A stretch of 64,000 nt of DNA from Heliocidaris tuberculata (taxonomy: Eukaryota; Echinodermata; Echinoidea; Camarodonta; Echinometridae). The stretch spans positions 6,917,925-6,981,924 of the forward strand of contig CM046850.1 in the NCBI GenBank assembly GCA_025618425.1, written 5' to 3'. This document shows positions 54,087-64,000 of the stretch, piece by piece (the first letter of the stretch is position 1; every line of letters starts with the position of its first letter). Made by a program: the position numbers and the translations under genes. A model generated the notes under the pieces. That model did not search any database and was not told the origin of the DNA. It worked only from the letters and a program-made list of their open reading frames with translations.

Positions 54087-54791
54087 GTAATGATTGGCAT
54101 GATTTCTAATCTCAAATCGAATGCACCTGTAACCCTTATAATTCCACCAAGTTTACCAAACTATATAAAAAATAACATCCATGATACAAGTTTTCAAGCA
54201 TGTAGAATACGATCGCAAAGAATTTCAAGAAATCAATCCATGGCAATTTCGATAGACTTTTCCATCACTTTTGGAATCCTACGAACTTTGCAGTGACATA
54301 TTACATAACTCGAACATGAGTTCTATAGGCCAATGCAATGGGGTATTGAAATAGCCCTTGAGTTGATTTTTCGAAAGTCTTTTTGATCGTGTTATAGTAC
54401 CCTTTATCTGTCTTCATCTCGATACAAATATTTCTGCATGATATCTAGCTTCACAACTCATGAACCCATTCTGAATACAAAGAATAAAAATAAAATCTTT
54501 GTCCGAAAATATTACAATCAAAATGATTAACATTGCAATTTTGGGCGGTTTAAACCACTTACCGTATTAACCGTATATTTATTTTTACTTTTTTGAATGA
54601 GTTAAATCATTTTGACAGGTCTCTCTAATAGTCTTGCTTACCCTAAAGCCTAGGTATATACCCATTGCTGCCCAATATTGCATCAAGCAAAAATTCTGCA
54701 TTGAACTGCAGTGTTTTTTAATGGGTACTGACATAGATTGTTCATTAACGAGGCATAATTATGTAAAAAACATATTTAATATTACGCAAAG
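54087..54791 (+). other. Intron, no feature
   Basis: About 700 bases of AT-rich intron; the last part (TGAACTGCAGTGTTTTT) matches 22535-22550 in A. No gene seen. Confidence 0.6.
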
Positions 54792-54976
54792 ATTTCGGTG
54801 ATGGCGACGATTTGGGTCGACTGGCTAAGTGGTGGAAATTCGAACGAGTGTCGTTTCGCGAGACAGTCACTGCCTACCGAGAAGCTGTCGTCTTGTTTGC
54901 CCGCGAGAAGTCCCTCCAAACCCTTGAAAATGACAACTTCAAGACTTATCTCCAGGTTCTGAAATATCTCAACCAG
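54792..54976 (+). CDS. HERC linker exon (WWKF), paralogue B
   Basis: 185 bases, 2-base start, phase 0 end, acceptor TTACGCAAAG, donor GTAGTC. Reads LGRLAKWWKFERVSFRETVT, AYREAVVLFAREKSLQTLEN and FKTYLQVLKYLNQ. Counterpart of 22647-22852. Confidence 0.9.
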
Positions 54977-55575
54977 GTAGTCCCATTTGGTGTATTTTAT
55001 AGCCAACACATGGCTGGGCAAATGGATAGTGATACTTTCTAATTTGACAAAATATATATTATGTTCCTTAAATGGAACTGTACTCTTGATAATTATGATA
55101 GCCGAACGTGCCCATAATTTTGTAGTCCTATGTGAAAAATATTTTTTTTTTATTCACATTCATAATGCAAGTTTAAAGATTTTCATGCAATTTCATTTTA
55201 CGACATTCAGTAAAGCAACTTAAAAGAGAAATTGTGAAATAATCTTTTCCTGTTTTGCTCATGATATTATGTTGTGCAGTTCGGAGCCTTCAGATTCAAA
55301 CCAAACGATTAAGCATCAGGTATCAAGCAGTTTCATTTTCCAATTATAGGTTAATTTATCAAAAGTAATACACACCTCAAGGTTATCGATTTGGTAAAAA
55401 AAAAATATAAGCTTTTACAGGTGCATAGAAAATTCTAGATGGTCGAAAACAAATCAATATTTAGTTTTCTTCGAATGCCCTTGGCAATATTATAAAGGGA
55501 CTTCGATATCAGGGTTGTCTGACTGTTCTGATTAATACACTCTTTGTTTGTTTGTTTTTTCTAACCTTGCTTCAG
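54977..55575 (+). other. Intron, no feature
   Basis: AT-rich intron with weak similarity to 24700-24876 just before the acceptor. No gene seen. Confidence 0.6.
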
Positions 55576-55686
55576 ATAAATATCCAGCATGATATCGTAT
55601 CTATAAGGACGTTCTACATTCCTGATTTGAACTTGAACGATTTGAAGGAGGATAATTGCTTCATACAAACTTCAAATCGGAGTATA
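55576..55686 (+). CDS. HERC linker exon (FYIPDL), paralogue B
   Basis: 111 bases, phase 0 both ends, acceptor TTGCTTCAG; donor ATA|GTAATG, chosen because it keeps phase 0. Reads INIQHDIVSIRTFYIPDLNL then NDLKEDNCFIQTSNRSI. The C-terminal half differs strongly from paralogue A, and the donor is weaker, so the right border is less sure. Confidence 0.8.
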
Positions 55687-56099
55687 GTAATGCAGTGTTT
55701 GGCAACGTTGCTGCTACTGATCGTGCGTGTTTTTGCACGTGCGTGTCCGCAACTGGTATCGGCTGTGGGCCGACTCATGCGATTCGTACGTCCTTCGTTT
55801 ATCGTGGTTACGGCCGGTCGTGCACCTCTCTGCATCTCCTCTTGGGCGTCTTGCACCCTCCTCATAAACATGCCCCCTCTTACCTGCAAGAACTCTTGAG
55901 AAGAACTTACAGCCCCCGTACAGGTCCCGTGGAACTGACGCGCGATATGTCGCGGCTCCGTATGGAGCCATGGGCTTCGTGAGACTTCTGCAAGAAGCCC
56001 GTGCGATGCTCGCACGGAAGTACGATGGCTGCGCGTGTCACGCGCGTTAATCAGAACACGTAGCCACATGCAGAGATTGTTGGACATGTCCAACAGGGG
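55687..56099 (+). other. GC-richer intron patch
   Basis: Contains many ACGTGCG and GCACG motifs and an open stretch on both strands that matches no family I recognise. Composition differs from the neighbours, so it is probably part of an inserted element. Confidence 0.4.
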
Positions 56100-56857
56100 T
56101 CTTTTCATCAAACCGTCTTAACGAAAATTAGCGACATCTCGACGCTGTCGCTCAACTTATCCGCCAAGTGTTTCACAAAGCCGTCTCTGCCAAGACCAGC
56201 GACAACTTCCCTGACTAGTGACTTGTCGCTACTCCATACCTGTCATATCGTTTTAGAACGACATCACAAGCCAGCTTTTAAATAGTCTGTGGGCTGCGAA
56301 AAAATGAAAACTGTAAATTCATAGAAAATTTACTTTCTGAGCTTCAAGCACTTTCCTTTATCAAATAGCTTTTATCAGTGTTTATAGTAGATTATTATCC
56401 GTATCAGACATCAGAGCTGTGATTTTAAAAAACTGCATTCCCCTCGCTTTTGGTAAAAACCGGGCAAAGACGGTCGTATTCCTTGTATTACCCTCTTTCA
56501 CAAAAGCCTATGGACTTTACGTATTTAAAATGGGGCACTATAGCCTTTTATATACCTCATACATAGATTCTTATTTACTGATTGGTCAAAACTGTATCAC
56601 ATGACACGGTGCATTTCGATCTATCATTGCGTCAGAGGGATTTGGCGTTCTATCAGTTGACCTAAGGTCAAATGATAGAACGCCAAAACCCTGTGATAGA
56701 ACGCGTAACCCCTCCGCGACTTTTGCACACACGTACTGACGCACATAAACAAAATTTGGTTCAGGTTTTAAGAGCGCATTCGCGAGTTGCTAGGCTACGA
56801 CTACGTTAATCAATATACGCGCTGCGCGTAAGAATTCAACATGGCGAGTGACTTAGC

Positions 56858-56902
56858 AAAGGATGAAAAGGATGAAAAGGATGAAAAGGATGAAAAGGAT
56901 GA
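56858..56902 (+). repeat. (GATGAAAAG)n short tandem repeat
   Basis: About five 9-base units, encoding Lys-Asp-Glu repeats in the frame of a small ORF that starts at 56841 with AACATGGCG. Confidence 0.9.
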
Positions 56903-56909
56903 GGTATAT

Positions 56910-57100
56910 AAAACAAATATGGACTGCTCTGTAATCGGATGGTGGTTGAAATTATCACTCCCTCGGTGGTGTTCATACCGGCCCTTCTATCAACCCCTCG
57001 GCTTCGCCTCGGGGGTGATAGAAGGGCCGGTATGAACACCACCTTGGGAGTAATAATTTCCACCATCATCCTCATGAGCAGTCAATATTTGTATAGTATT
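56910..57100. repeat. Near-perfect 190-base hairpin
   Basis: Arms GGACTGCTC...GGTGGTGTTCATACCGGCCC and reverse complement around a CTCGGCTTCGCCTCGGGGG loop. A second hairpin with a similar loop (CTCGTCTTCGTCTCGGG) follows at 57290-57460. Confidence 0.85.
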
Positions 57101-58140
57101 TTCCCTGGTCTAACATCCGGGAACTTGAATATCAGCTACTGTCATACGCGGCCGAAGCAGTACAGCTGCGCACAAGCAACTGTATAAGCGCGCATTATTA
57201 TGCGATGCATTAATTTTGGACTAGGTACGTGACGTCACAATGGCTATCAGTAAGAAAACGTAATGTAGACTTGCTCTAGATGTATGATGTGGATAACAAT
57301 AACAATTTTGACTGGCTCCTACTTTCGGGAGATACGATAATCGCCCTTACTAGATCAATATCACCCTCGTCTTCGTCTCGGGTAATATGAATCTAGTTCG
57401 GGGAATATATGTCGTATCCCCTCAAGGCCAGTCAATATTATATAAATATTGTACAGACCCACAATATGTTCTTATCACGTTTTGACCCCCTAACAAGTAA
57501 ATGAGATTGATATTATTTGTCCTCACTTCCGTCTATCATAGAAGCAGCATCGAAAATGTATCTACAGACCCATGTGAACGACGACAATTTATAATGTATG
57601 TATTTTCCCCATTTTTCCTTTTTCAAGCAAAGCACTGATATGAAGATTTACGTATTACTATTAAAATAAGCATTAAGAATAGGGTCATAAAATATCTTAT
57701 TATCATTATTTTCTCAAAGGTGAACAGCATTTCTGTCTTCTTTCGATAATTCGTCAATTACGGTATCTCTTACTTACCAATCTAGATTCATACATCGCAA
57801 AAGCATCATCGAGTTTTCTCAATTTGATAAATTCTAAGATGCCGCATAAAGTAACTCATTTTTGCCTGTAAACGGTATATTTGTATCATCAATATTAATT
57901 TGCACTGCCATTTTTGGCATTTTGGAACAATTTGGGCGAAACTGAGCCTCACAATCTGTTTGGGTAATTGATGATAAATTCGATGGATTGTGAAAAAGAC
58001 TGTTTTTATATGAATATCGATATCATTGAGTTGTCGTTTATCATGTCTTTGTGAAACGGTTTGTCAGGTCAATGACATTTCCATAGATCGCTGACAAGAG
58101 TTATGACTGTCATGGAGTTGGTTTGATGAAACGGCCCCAA

Positions 58141-58905
58141 GCCTCCTTGCGTGTTTTGTGTGCTCCTACGTGCTTGAAAAAAAAACGTGCAGTCCCGTGC
58201 GTGCGACGCAAGGATTTTCTGCGAAATCCGTCGCAGACCTCACGCAAGGAGGTGGACGACCGGTTGTGACAAACCCTTTTAAGATTACCTACCTTTATCG
58301 TCAAACTGAAAGTTCCCCAAATCTTGGTATACAGTATATTTCTGACTTTACGCCATAAAATTGATAATGTCCAAAGACATTTTGGGGTGAGTCTTAAGTG
58401 AAATTGAATCGTTTTATAATTCTGAAGATCGATCAAGGCTAATGATAATACCAAAAAAAAAAAAAAAAAAATTTTAATGAAATATTTATTTAAGCCCATT
58501 ATGATTTATATGTTGCATTTTTGTGCATGGGGATAAAACGCAATTTATACTACATTCCCATCATTTCTATTGAACCCATTATTTCGAATTTGCATCTTGT
58601 CTGATTAACCTATACCATTGAAATTATCTGTCCGTCTCTTTTTTTCTCTTTCTTTGTCCCGGTTTTTTTTTTTCCCCCTCTCCCTCTTTTTTTATATACT
58701 TGTTTCTACAAATAAATCAACATATAAATCACAAGTACGACATGTCTTAAAATAACTGACTTTGGCTGCAATGCCAGAAAAAAATTGTGTAACTAACAAT
58801 TAGCCTACCAAAACTGAAAACAGAATAGATTCTTACGTCAATGATCAAATTTTTAATGGCAAATTATGTGTATGAGAGACATTTATTTTTTTGATCGTCC
58901 TCCAG
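58141..58905 (+). other. Intron, no feature
   Basis: Includes a hairpin-like patch (CCTCCTTGCGTG...CACGCAAGGAGG, 58141-58255) that is an inverted repeat of about 20 bases, then AT-rich intron. No gene seen. Confidence 0.55.
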
Positions 58906-59007
58906 TTGTTCTTTGACCAGGAATTTGCTTGGTTGTCATATCCATTTCTAATTGATCTGCAAACAAAGGCACATCTCTTAGAATCGCATTGCAAGAAAGA
59001 GCAAAAG
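58906..59007 (+). CDS. HERC linker exon (SYPFLID), paralogue B
   Basis: 102 bases, phase 0 both ends, acceptor ATCGTCCTCCAG, donor GTAAGT. Reads LFFDQEFAWLSYPFLIDLQT then KAHLLESHCKKEQK. Counterpart of 28957-29058. Confidence 0.92.
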
Positions 59008-60639
59008 GTAAGTACTTACTCAGTGAGCAAAATGTAAAAAGTGGGGGGGGGGGGGGGGGGTTGATACACAGAGCCGCAAAGAGTTACATATAAATAATAC
59101 ACTTTTCTTTCAATCAGTGAAAAAAAAAAAACATATAAAATGAACAGCCATATTTAAGGTATATTTTCAGTTGTATAAATTCCTTTTTCGTCCATGAAGG
59201 TATACATATTTGCAGATAAAGGTATATTTTTCAGTTGTGTATCTGTATAATTTCAAGTAAGCTGAGATTTTACTTAAATTACATGTCCATGTATGTGTAA
59301 ATTCTTTGTTCTTCCATGAATGTAAACATTTTTCCATAATACGTATAATTATATTCACTTGTAAATTGTAAAAGTTTCTGTTTATATATTTTATTCATGA
59401 TTGTAATGTTTCTATTTTTGTATATCTGTTGATTTCACTGAAAAGAAATGAATAGAAGCATACTTTAAATAACAACAACACACGCACCGTCCCACCCACG
59501 CGCACACATACACGCCCGCACACACAGTGGCGTGTGTGTTATCTGGACCTTGGCTTCGGGGGGGGGGGACATCCGAACCGATCAGAAGAAAATCCCTTTT
59601 TAGGTCCGTAGGACGTCCGATGTTCCTTCCATCAATCTATTCAAAGTTTGCAAATTATATTTTTCATTTATTTTTTGTTTGTTTTTTCCATCCATTGCAC
59701 TGTCATTAGCAAAGGCAGAATGAGTCAAATATTTGCGAGCGAGCAATTTTTTTTTTCTCTCATTGCGTTTAGATGGAAATTGATTGGACAGGTTTGATTC
59801 TTTATAATTCATGCATAAACTATTGATTTGTATATTTGAAGTTCACATTTGCTCTATTTGGCTTTAAACGTGCTCCAATACTTAGCTCTTTTGACGTTTT
59901 TTGACTGTTTGCTTCTAAACGTCTACTTCACAATGTTGTTTTGCGAGGTCACACCAGCATATTTTTGGTTAATTTTTTTATTTATGAGGTTTTAAAAGCG
60001 ATTTGGTTAAAATTCCTTTGAAATAAATGCTCCATAATGATTAAAAGAGTCAGTTATCATAAATGATTTCTCTTTAGAGGATGAATAGGGGGGGGGGCTT
60101 GCCCCCTTTGTGCCCCCTGTTTACGCTTATGGGGGATATGGGTGTTCTCCACGTATCAGGCGGTATTTCCACTTTGATACAGGTGTAGACATTGCACATT
60201 CTTATTTTTAGGCGTACATGTAGGTGACGATAGACCAACCATTTAGGGATTTGTTGTTCTTGTTGTTATAAACTGAACAAAGTGAGAATATAAAAATAAT
60301 TTTAAACATAAATTTTCGGTTTTATTGAAGAAATAAAAGTTGAATCATGAAATTACGTATCCACTGTGTCAGCCGACGGTAAAACCTACAGTACAAACAA
60401 TACAAGACAATACATGTGATTTGTTATTGGGATGTTACTTTATACACTATACACCAGATGTTCCCAAGTGGTGTATCCCAAAATGGAGTCGGTGTACTCC
60501 CCATTCTTTGAAGGGTCGGAAAAAGGAAATACAAATTGCAGTATGTCTCAAGCTGCGAGGCTGCCCGGGTGCACCCTTAATTTATTAGCTAATGGATACG
60601 CCACTGCACTCTTAAGCTTATTATTTAGTTTTTGGATGG
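59008..60639 (+). other. Intron, no gene
   Basis: Poly-G near 59042-59060, AT-rich sequence, CAGTGGCGTG at 59526 and TACGCCACTG at 60597, which may be ends of a hAT-like element but lack a matching target duplication. No coding gene supported. Confidence 0.5.
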
Positions 60640-60890
60640 GAGCTTCAGCCCCCCTCCCGAGTATTTCGATTGTACCAGTATTCTGGCAACGGTCATTTTA
60701 TTATATCTTTTCTCATGTATTTTAATGACGAAGTAGCATTTTTTTTTAAACCATTGTAAAGAGTCCTTTTGGGGGTTTCTTGTTCTTTTGCCTCACTCAC
60801 TCAAAAAATTTAGACACTGAAAAGTTTACATATTAAGGCAAGAGGGGTCAGCCCCCTTCCCCCTCCCTTGGCGAAAATGTGCTCATATTC
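60640..60890. repeat. Dispersed repeat (partner 50543-50812)
   Basis: Shares GGAGCTTCAGCCCCC, the ACTGAAAAGTTTA(CA)TA stretch, GGCAAGAGG.GTCAGCCCCC and GAAAATGTGC with the earlier copy. Confidence 0.6.
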
Positions 60891-61001
60891 CTCTGACTGC
60901 ACCCAGCAGATTTCATGGATAAGCTCCTGTTCCAACATTCAAGTTAAAACGGTTAATACTAGAGATTTATAGACCACACGTTCTTGTCTTTTCGAAAATA
61001 G

Positions 61002-61250
61002 AAAAGGAAAATGGAAATGATGAAACAATGGACACGGCAACTCGAAGCATACTTCTGTAACTGCTCCAGGTCTTTGCCTGTCGTCCCACCTGTGTGCCTC
61101 CAATTCACCGTGAGTCGGGATGATATCTTCGGGAGGAGTGCTCAGAAGCAGCTAGCAGAGATGTTGAATTTCCCAAGGTCTACCCTTCAAAAACCTCTCA
61201 GCGTCATTTTTGAAGGGGAAATGGGTTTTGACGAGGGAGCACTGAGTATG
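61002..61250 (+). CDS. HECT N-lobe exon 1, paralogue B
   Basis: 249 bases, phase 0 both ends, acceptor TTCGAAAATAG, donor ATG|GTAAGA. Reads MKQWTRQLEAYFCNCSRSLP, VCLQFTVSRDDIFGRSAQKQ, LAEMLNFPRSTLQKPLSVIF and EGEMGFDEGALSM. Counterpart of 32324-32569. Later HECT exons are not in the window. Confidence 0.9.
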
Positions 61251-61603
61251 GTAAGAGATAAATACTGTAAGATATTAGTATGGTAAGATATTAAAGTATT
61301 GTATGAAATCATAATCATGTTTATGGTAAGAGATAGGTATGGCAAGCAATTAGTATGGTAAGAAATAAAAGAGATTATTATGGTAAGAAATAAGTATGGT
61401 TAATTAGTATGGTAAGAGATATGTATGATAAGAGATATGCGTAGTATATGGTAAGAGAGTAAACATGGTAAGGGATAGGTATAGTAAAAAATAAGTATAG
61501 TAAGAAATTAATATGGTAAGAGATAGGCATGGTAAGAAATAGCTGTGTTCAGAAATTATTACGGTAAGAGATACATGTAGGTATGGTAAGAGATCACACG
61601 TAG
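61251..61603 (+). repeat. Splice-donor minisatellite, paralogue B, left part
   Basis: Units of TTAGTATGGTAAGARAT starting at the donor itself, about 18 copies, cut by the Tc1-like element and resumed at 63240-63440. Confidence 0.85.
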
Positions 61604-63233
61604 TACAGTGTGAAACAATTATTTGTACACCTATTAAACAATTCAAATGAGGATAAAACAGCATTTACTCAATAAGTCACGTTATTGAATGATTACACAT
61701 GAGAGATAACAGTTCCTCTTTTTTACCCCCCCCCCCCCAAAAAAAAAAAAAAAAAAAAAGTCAGAACATAATATAACATTTTTGGATGTTTTTTCACAAA
61801 AATGTGTTTTGGGGCCAATTTTTTTTTTTTATTTGTACATCTTGTGTTCTGTTGGGTTTAAAGGCCTGCAAAGTATGTAGTAGGCCCTCCTTTGGCATCA
61901 ATAGCAGCTCGCAGCCTCCTGGACATACTCTGGACAAGCTTGTCACTATAATTGCAAGATCTGGTCAGTTCCATGTGCGCTAAAGCATGACTTTTAAGGC
62001 CTCGTTGTTGCTTGTTGGATGTGGTGGACGCTTTCCATCTCGTGACAGACGTGCTGGATGGGGTTTCGAATCAGGACTTGGGGGGGGGGGGCACTTCAGT
62101 ACTTTCTCTTTATTCCGTGCAAGGAATGTTTTCACTCGCTTTGCTGTGTGTTTGGGGTCATTATTGTGCATGAGACCATCCTTTCACAGCAGAAGGTATC
62201 ATGTGCTGTGAAAAGATGGTATCATACACCTCTGAGTTCATTATTCCTTCTATGAAAATAAAATTGCCGACACCAACAGCTACCATACAGCCGCACCAAC
62301 ACCCTCCATACCTAGGCACCGGGGTTGTTCTCCTTCTTTGAGGTAGCCACACTCTCCAATTACCATCAGTCTGATCCAAACATATTGTACTTGGATTCAT
62401 CAGACAGAGCACTGATTTCCTGAAGCTGACAGGTTTTTCTTCATATTCTTTGGCAAATTTTAGACCCTTGAACTTTTACTGTACACCGATGAGCAGATTC
62501 TTACGAGGAACCCTGACATGCAGTCCACGTTCTCTCAGCTTGGTTCTGATAGTTTGGGTGGAAACCTGAATGCTTGTAGATGCTTCGACCTGCTTAACAA
62601 GTTGTTGTGCAGACAAATTTGGTCTCTCGTCACAAGTTCTTTGATGAATCTGTCTGTTCCTCAAAGTAGTCATTCTTTTCTCCCTCGTCCCTTCTGATTG
62701 GCAACTCGACCTGTCTTCTTTAATTTCTGAATGATGCACTGCACTTTAGTGTGCTTCATATCAAATTTGACTGCAATATTGCGAACAGAAAAACCAATTT
62801 TATGGAACTTTACAACCTTTGCCCAGGTTATTTTAGAATGGTAAAAAAAAAAAAAAAAAACCCAGGTATTTTTGGCCCTTAATTATGCAGGGAATCTCAG
62901 GTGACATTCCTGCTGTTACCTAATATGCAGCATTATCCACATTTTGACAGAGAACCCTTCTATTGCGACAAATTGGACTGACAAGTGTGAAAAAAGACTC
63001 CAAATGACAGGTATACAAATGATTTTTTGAGGGTGAAAAATTGATTAATTTGCGAAAAAATCGGAATATGCCAATAATCAAATTATCTTTTGTTTTTAGT
63101 CATAGTAAATTTATAGGTCTTACCTTGTAGACAGTTTTCTGGGGTTAATTTCCATTTTTTTTTTCATTTTATTTGCTTTGAAGTGCATGTAGTATTTTGA
63201 CAAGTGTAAAAATAATTGTTTTATACTCATGTA
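61604..63233 (-). mobile_element. Tc1-like transposon, inactive
   Basis: About 1.63 kb with inverted ends: left ACAGTGTGAAACAATTATTT, right GTAAAAATAATTGTTTTATAC, diverged, with a TA at each outer side. Inserted in the minisatellite of paralogue B. Size and TA target fit Tc1. Confidence 0.85.
61980..62760 (-). pseudogene. Tc1-like transposase remnant
   Basis: Three blocks on the - strand in different frames. 62739-62476: N-terminal part with NRQIHQRTCDERPNLSAQQL and STQTIRTKLRERGLHVRVPR (helix-turn-helix). 62412-62161: catalytic core with LDQTDGNWRVW and GGCWCGCMVAVGVGNFIFIE. 62171-61980: MHNNDPKHTAKRVKTFL, holding the second catalytic Asp of the DDE triad. Frameshifts (one at a poly-G near 62080) and early truncation make it inactive. 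Confidence 0.85.
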
Positions 63234-63239
63234 TATGGC

Positions 63240-63440
63240 AGTAAAGATAAGTACGGTAATAGATTACAATGGTAGGACATTTGTATGGTAAAAGATTGGT
63301 ACGTATATAAAAAAATATATGTTAAGAGATTATTATGGTAAGAGATTGGTATGTTAAGACATTACCCGTGTGATAAAAAATAGAATGATAAGAAATGCTG
63401 TGGTAAGAAATTTTATGGTAAGAGATTAGTGTAACTTCAA
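63240..63440 (+). repeat. Splice-donor minisatellite, paralogue B, right part
   Basis: Continuation of 61251-61603 after the Tc1-like element (GGTAAGAGATT, GGTAAGAAAT units). Confidence 0.85.
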
Positions 63441-64000
63441 GGCGGGGGATAAAGGGCAAGGGTGATAATGTGTATTTCAGTGAAAACAATTGCGGTTTAG
63501 TTTTATTCACATCTTGCACAGTGTGTTCTCTCGTAATCTGTTTTAACTCTTTATGTGCCACTCAAATAACATGCCTGTGCCAATGTGCCACAGTATATTT
63601 CTCAAGGGGTAGTTTTTAGGTTTATTTAACAGTTTCCAGTATAAAATTACTATATAGAGATGATTAAGGGATTATCAGGTAGTCGATTAAGACCGGCAAT
63701 GGGTTATGATACAAGGCTTTTGTAATGCTTAGTGGGAATCCTTTTGTTAATTGGTGCCTATTATTGTGCCGATTTGCACGTGCGCCATGCCTGCTATTGT
63801 GCTAATTTGCACTCATTGAAAATGATAGGTTAAGGGCAATCAAAAGCAAAACAGGACATCAACCAAAAAATTTCAGATCTATCTGATCATGTCAAATTTG
63901 GAATCAAATTAATCGTAAATATCCAAATTTTCACACTTATGAATACTGAAAATTTGCATAAATGATTAACATAATCTTGAAATCAATAATTGATACCAAT
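63441..64000 (+). other. Intron, no feature
   Basis: Starts with the same AAGGCGGGGGAT stretch as 32947 in A. Contains two GTGCC/GCACG-rich short stretches. The next HECT exon is not reached. Confidence 0.6.

Larger units (their letters stand above)
56100..58140. mobile_element. Composite MITE-like region
   Basis: Bounded by TTTTCATCAAACCGTC on the left and GGTTTGATGAAACGGCC on the right, which are inverted (a family resembling that at 20248). Inside are two separate hairpins (56910-57100 and 57290-57460) and a short palindrome near 56640-56695 (GTTCTATCA...TGATAGAAC). No coding gene. Confidence 0.45.
43687..61250 (+). other. HERC3/4-like E3 ubiquitin ligase gene (paralogue B), partial at both ends
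   Basis: Span of the second copy. Exons give four RCC1-type repeats, then the same linker exons as paralogue A in the same order and phases, then the first HECT exon at the right end. The first exon seen starts with two bases of a split codon, so at least one earlier exon is missing (upstream, perhaps in the N gap or in 41640-43680). The remaining HECT exons lie beyond 64000. A full RCC1 propeller has seven blades, so about three are not visible. Confidence 0.88.

Noticed and set aside
55614..56111. 165-codon ORF on the - strand
   Set aside because: No recognisable motif, overlaps other open frames in a GC-rich patch, and there is no sign of conservation.
59525..60606. hAT-like element between CAGTGGCGTG and TACGCCACTG
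   Set aside because: The eight flanking bases do not match, and the two ends may belong to different insertions.

Overview
This is a eukaryotic, AT-rich, repeat-dense window from a draft assembly: introns, GT-AG exon borders, one 500-base N gap at 40825-41324, non-LTR and Penelope-like retroelements, Tc1-like and hAT-like DNA elements, MITEs and long (TAC)n arrays. The repeat types, especially foldback elements with tandem-repeat arms as known from the TU family of sea urchins, suggest a marine invertebrate deuterostome, most likely an echinoderm. That taxonomic call is inference.

The host genes are two head-to-tail paralogues of a HERC3/HERC4-type E3 ubiquitin ligase (RCC1-like repeats, HERC linker, C-terminal HECT domain), both on the + strand. 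Paralogue A (from before base 1 to the stop at 38337-38339) supplies the linker and the whole HECT domain; its RCC1 part lies upstream. Paralogue B (from before 43687 to beyond 64000) supplies four RCC1-type repeats, the linker and the first HECT exon. Matching exons have the same order and the same splice phases, and proteins are about 70-77% identical in the exons I compared by eye. RCC1 repeats usually serve in protein or membrane binding, and HECT takes ubiquitin from an E2 onto its own cysteine before passing it to a substrate. HECT A keeps that cysteine but has extra residues directly after it and a shortened C-terminus.

Layout. 1-7780: tandem duplication of about 5.6 kb holding the A linker exons and an RTE-type retroelement. 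7780-19895: one 13-kb intron made almost wholly of (TAC)n arrays, MITEs, a GTGCCC-type array and a 6.4-kb foldback element (12508-18886) with an almost intact CR1-like retrotransposon nested in it. 19896-38339: the rest of A, whose introns hold a TE with subterminal repeats, a Penelope-like element with a hammerhead ribozyme motif in each inverted arm (25624-28378), a second foldback-like region (29255-32115), a minisatellite built from a splice-donor motif, and an inverted modular repeat (34990-36620). 38340-43686: intergenic MITEs, the N gap and decayed reverse transcriptase pieces. 43687-61250: paralogue B, with a second Penelope-like element present as a nearly perfect palindrome (51092-52848). 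61251-64000: the B copy of the splice-donor minisatellite, split by a Tc1-like element.

Most notable are the hammerhead motifs in both Penelope-like elements, the foldback element with its nested retrotransposon, the phase-symmetric duplication of coding exons, the minisatellite carrying the 5' splice site, and the altered catalytic loop and tail of HECT A. No bacterial-type system, CRISPR array, rRNA or functional tRNA gene was seen.
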